A DNA stretch of 7,169 bases from NCBI GenBank assembly GCA_028699365.1, contig JAQVUQ010000137.1, forward strand, positions 1 through 7,169. Direction: 5' to 3'. Positions 5,896 through 7,169 of the stretch are shown here, in pieces; within the stretch, counting starts at the first letter, position 1, and each line of letters starts with the position of its first letter. This DNA comes from a bacterium. Lineage in GTDB: Bacteria > UBP13 > UBA5359. Position numbers and translations under genes: made by a program. The notes below the pieces were generated by a model. That model saw nothing but the letters and a program-made list of their open reading frames with translations. It was not told the origin of the DNA and made no database searches.

Positions 5896-6344
5896 TCCTC
5901 GCTCTTATGGCTCTGCAGTTCACCAAGTGCGGTGGAGATGGTCGATTGAGCTCGATCCAGGTAATTACCCACCCGGGAAAGAACATCCCCGGCATAGCGA
6001 TCGGCACCGGCTCTTGTCTCGGAGGCTCTGATCTCCGCTTCCTGCACTATCCTGCCTGCTTCTCTCTCGGCCGCTCTGATTACCTCGCTCTCGACGATCA
6101 TCTGCTCTACCTTCTGACGGGCATCCACCAGAATGGCATCGGCTTCCTCCTGTGCCTGGAAGAGTATCTTCTCCCGCTCCTTGGAGATCTGCTTGGCCTG
6201 CTTTATCTCCTCGGGAAGAGCGGCTCTTATTCGGTTGATGAGAACGAAGACCTTGTCCTCGTCAATCAGCTTCTTCCCGAAGGGCATAGTCCGGCTGCTC
6301 TCCATCAGTTCCTCAAGACGGTCCATCAGCTTAAGAATATCCAT
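5892..6344 (-). CDS. DivIVA/SepIVA-like coiled-coil protein of unknown function
   Basis: A 150-residue, highly charged, almost wholly helical protein with no signal peptide or membrane segment. It opens with a short helix (MDILKLMDRLEELME), then a conserved-looking patch (PFGKKLIDEDKVFVLINRIRAALPEEIKQA, quoted in part: residues 21-50). A long heptad-type coiled coil rich in Glu, Arg, Ala and Gln spans roughly 48-118, and a C-terminal amphipathic segment runs 119-143. Relatives are often labelled ATPase or ATP-synthase-B-like on composition alone; no P-loop is present. The gene next to coaD in Actinomycetota is the DivIVA-family division protein SepIVA, so a cell-envelope or division role is plausible, but this is inference from position and architecture. 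The ATG at 6344 has a strong GGGGAGG site 7 bases upstream; the longer frame to 6461 only translates intergenic repeats. Confidence 0.8.
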   Translation of the reverse strand: MDILKLMDRLEELMESSRTMPFGKKLIDEDKVFVLINRIRAALPEEIKQAKQISKEREKILFQAQEEADAILVDARQKVEQMIVESEVIRAAEREAGRIVQEAEIRASETRAGADRYAGDVLSRVGNYLDRAQSTISTALGELQSHKSED

Positions 6345-6351
6345 AGCTCTG

Positions 6352-6358
6352 CCTCCCC
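6352..6358 (-). promoter_or_regulatory. Ribosome binding site of the coiled-coil gene (decides its start)
   Basis: The minus strand reads GGGGAGG, seven bases before the ATG at 6342-6344. This shows that translation begins after the repeat region and not at the upstream TTG at 6461, which lacks a spaced site. Confidence 0.75.
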
Positions 6359-6364
6359 TGTCTT

Positions 6365-6379
6365 GCGCTCTTCGAGCGC
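6365..6379. repeat. Small perfect hairpin before the coiled-coil gene
   Basis: GCGCTC (6365-6370) and GAGCGC (6374-6379) flank a 3-base centre. In the minus-strand RNA the 6-bp all-but-two-GC stem ends six bases before the ribosome binding site, so it could influence initiation. It directly abuts the GGTTGTT array. Confidence 0.5.
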
Positions 6380-6421
6380 GGTTGTTTGTTGTTGGTTGTT
6401 GGTTGTTCGTTGTTGGTTTCG
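6380..6421. repeat. Heptamer tandem array (GGTTGTT), about six units
   Basis: Units on the plus strand are GGTTGTT, TGTTGTT, GGTTGTT, GGTTGTT, CGTTGTT and a degenerate GGTTTCG, in exact 7-base phase. In the minus-strand sense the unit is AACAACC. Translated by chance it gives an Asn/Gln/Pro/Thr-rich stretch, which explains the spurious N-terminal extension of the next gene. Confidence 0.85.
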
Positions 6422-6473
6422 GGATTCCCATGCAAGTCTTACAGAGTTCCCGGATGACCAACCTGCATTTTCA

Positions 6474-6515
6474 TCTTCTGTCTTCTGTCTTCTAACTTCT
6501 GTCTTCTAACTTCCC
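6474..6515. repeat. Heptamer tandem array (TCTTCTG / ACTTCTG), about six units
   Basis: Plus-strand units in exact 7-base phase: TCTTCTG, TCTTCTG, TCTTCTA, ACTTCTG, TCTTCTA, ACTTCCC. The first two bases of each unit vary together with the last base of the previous one, as if two unit variants alternate. In minus sense it reads AGAAGAC/AGAAGTT. Confidence 0.85.
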
Positions 6516-6536
6516 ACACCCCGGTAACCGGCTCAA

Positions 6537-6564
6537 ACTCCTGGCTCCTGGCTCCTAGCTCCTG
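6537..6564. repeat. Heptamer tandem array (GCTCCTG), four units
   Basis: Four units on the plus strand (ACTCCTG, GCTCCTG, GCTCCTA, GCTCCTG) stand in exact 7-base phase, 17 bases after the coaD stop. In minus sense each unit contains AGGAG, a Shine-Dalgarno-like core, without a suitably spaced start codon. Confidence 0.85.
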
Positions 6565-6580
6565 AACTCACAAACGCACT

Positions 6581-7063
6581 TTAATTCATACCCAGTCTCT
6601 CTCTAAGCCGTCTTTCCACGTGAGGCGGCACCATACAGGATACCGAAGCTCCGTAGCCGGCGATCTCCTTGACCATACTGGAACTGAGAAACGAATATTC
6701 GTTGGATGTCATCATAAAGAGCGTTTCTATACCGGGGTCCAGCTTATGGTTGGTGGAGGCCATCTGCAATTCGAACTCAAAATCCGATATGGCCCGCAAG
6801 CCTTTTACGATGGCGGTTACTCCGTTATCCCTGGCATATTTTACCAATAGACCGTCAAACGAAGCAACTTCTATCCCGGCTATATCGCTGACTGCCTCTC
6901 GCAGCATCTCCAGTCGCTCATCAGGCGAGAACATGGCCTCCTTGCTCTTGTTGACGGCTACGGCTACTATGAGACGGTCGAATATCGAAGCGGCTCTTCT
7001 TATTATATCGATATGACCGTTGGTTACCGGATCAAAGCTGCCGGGATACAACGCCGTTCTCAT
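6581..7063 (-). CDS. coaD: Pantetheine-phosphate adenylyltransferase
   Basis: It transfers AMP from ATP to 4'-phosphopantetheine, giving dephospho-CoA, the penultimate step of CoA synthesis. The 160 residues match the family. The nucleotidyltransferase motif is GSFDPVTNGH (8-17, with TNGH equivalent to the HxGH signature). KGLRAISDFEFELQMA (87-102) is the diagnostic PPAT segment containing the phosphate-binding arginine, and SFLSSSMVKE (124-133) is the second ATP-binding motif. The ATG at 7063 overlaps the rsmD stop (ATGA) and has an AGGAGG site inside rsmD with a 5-base spacer, so the two are translationally coupled. CoA is the source of the AcpP prosthetic group and the FabH/FabD substrates, which links it to the downstream genes. 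Confidence 0.97.
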   Translation of the reverse strand: MRTALYPGSFDPVTNGHIDIIRRAASIFDRLIVAVAVNKSKEAMFSPDERLEMLREAVSDIAGIEVASFDGLLVKYARDNGVTAIVKGLRAISDFEFELQMASTNHKLDPGIETLFMMTSNEYSFLSSSMVKEIAGYGASVSCMVPPHVERRLRERLGMN

Positions 7064-7169
7064 GAAAGCCTCCTATATAACGTCAATACAGTGTTGCCGT
7101 ATCTATACTTACGGACGACTATGAGGTCTCCCGTCTTTTCCGGCAGCACGGTGTGATAATCGGTTTCCA
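7060..7169 (-). CDS. rsmD: 16S rRNA (guanine(966)-N(2))-methyltransferase, C-terminal fragment
   Basis: The final 35 codons and stop of a gene entering from the right edge. The peptide ends KTGDLIVVRKYRYGNTVLTLYRRLS; the (Y/R)YG(D/N)TVLTLY pattern is the usual end of RsmD, which methylates G966 of 16S rRNA during small-subunit assembly. rsmD immediately before coaD is one of the commonest bacterial gene pairs, and the TGA overlaps the coaD ATG by the typical 4 bases. The SAM-binding domain lies outside the window, so the call rests on the C-terminal motif plus context. Confidence 0.8.
   Translation of the reverse strand, partial: ETDYHTVLPEKTGDLIVVRKYRYGNTVLTLYRRLS

Noticed and set aside
6345-6461. 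A 39-residue N-terminal extension of the coiled-coil protein
   Set aside because: It translates the AACAACC heptamer array (Asn/Gln/Pro/Thr stretch) from a TTG without a spaced ribosome binding site, whereas 6344 has an excellent one.
6365-6580. CRISPR array
   Set aside because: The repeats are 7 bases, directly abutting and degenerate; there are no 25-40 base repeats with unique spacers and no cas genes.

Overview
The window carries a compact bacterial core-metabolism cluster with every gene on the minus strand, so it is best read from the right end to the left. In transcription order it holds: the 3' end of rsmD (16S rRNA methyltransferase), coaD, a small DivIVA-like coiled-coil protein, ackA, rpmF, plsX, fabH, fabD, fabG, acpP, and the first ten codons of fabF. 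The gene order, the FabH/AcpP/FabG sequence style, strong Shine-Dalgarno sites and the four-cysteine L32 suggest an anaerobic Clostridia-type Bacillota (Peptococcaceae or syntroph-like) of moderate GC. This placement is by recognition only; no tree was built.

Layout: positions 7169-5892 hold rsmD, coaD and the coiled-coil gene. rsmD and coaD overlap by 4 bases. coaD and the next gene are separated by a 236-base gap filled with three different 7-base tandem-repeat families. Positions 5895-4613 hold ackA with its own well-formed sigma-A-type promoter, which overlaps the end of the upstream gene. The ackA-rpmF gap (4443-4612) has no obvious promoter and contains heptamer repeats arranged as large, mutually exclusive hairpins. 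Positions 4442-194 are a tightly packed rpmF-plsX-fabH-fabD-fabG-acpP run with gaps of 1 to about 80 bases. A perfect 15-bp-arm palindrome sits between plsX and fabH. The acpP-fabF gap (32-193) holds two octamer-repeat arrays that are complementary to each other.

How the genes work together: FabD loads malonyl onto AcpP. FabH condenses acetyl-CoA with malonyl-ACP, FabG reduces the ketoacyl-ACP, and FabF (mostly outside the window) elongates. PlsX converts finished acyl-ACP to acyl-phosphate for phospholipid synthesis. CoaD makes dephospho-CoA, the precursor of both CoA and the AcpP prosthetic group. AckA interconverts acetyl-phosphate and acetate with ATP. RpmF and RsmD belong to the ribosome, so the cluster joins membrane-lipid, CoA/acetate and ribosome functions.

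The protein-coding content is conventional. No phage, CRISPR, toxin-antitoxin or new multi-gene system is visible. The unusual content lies between the genes: every gap longer than about 100 bases contains short tandem repeats of period 7 or 8, each with a different unit, and several of them can fold.
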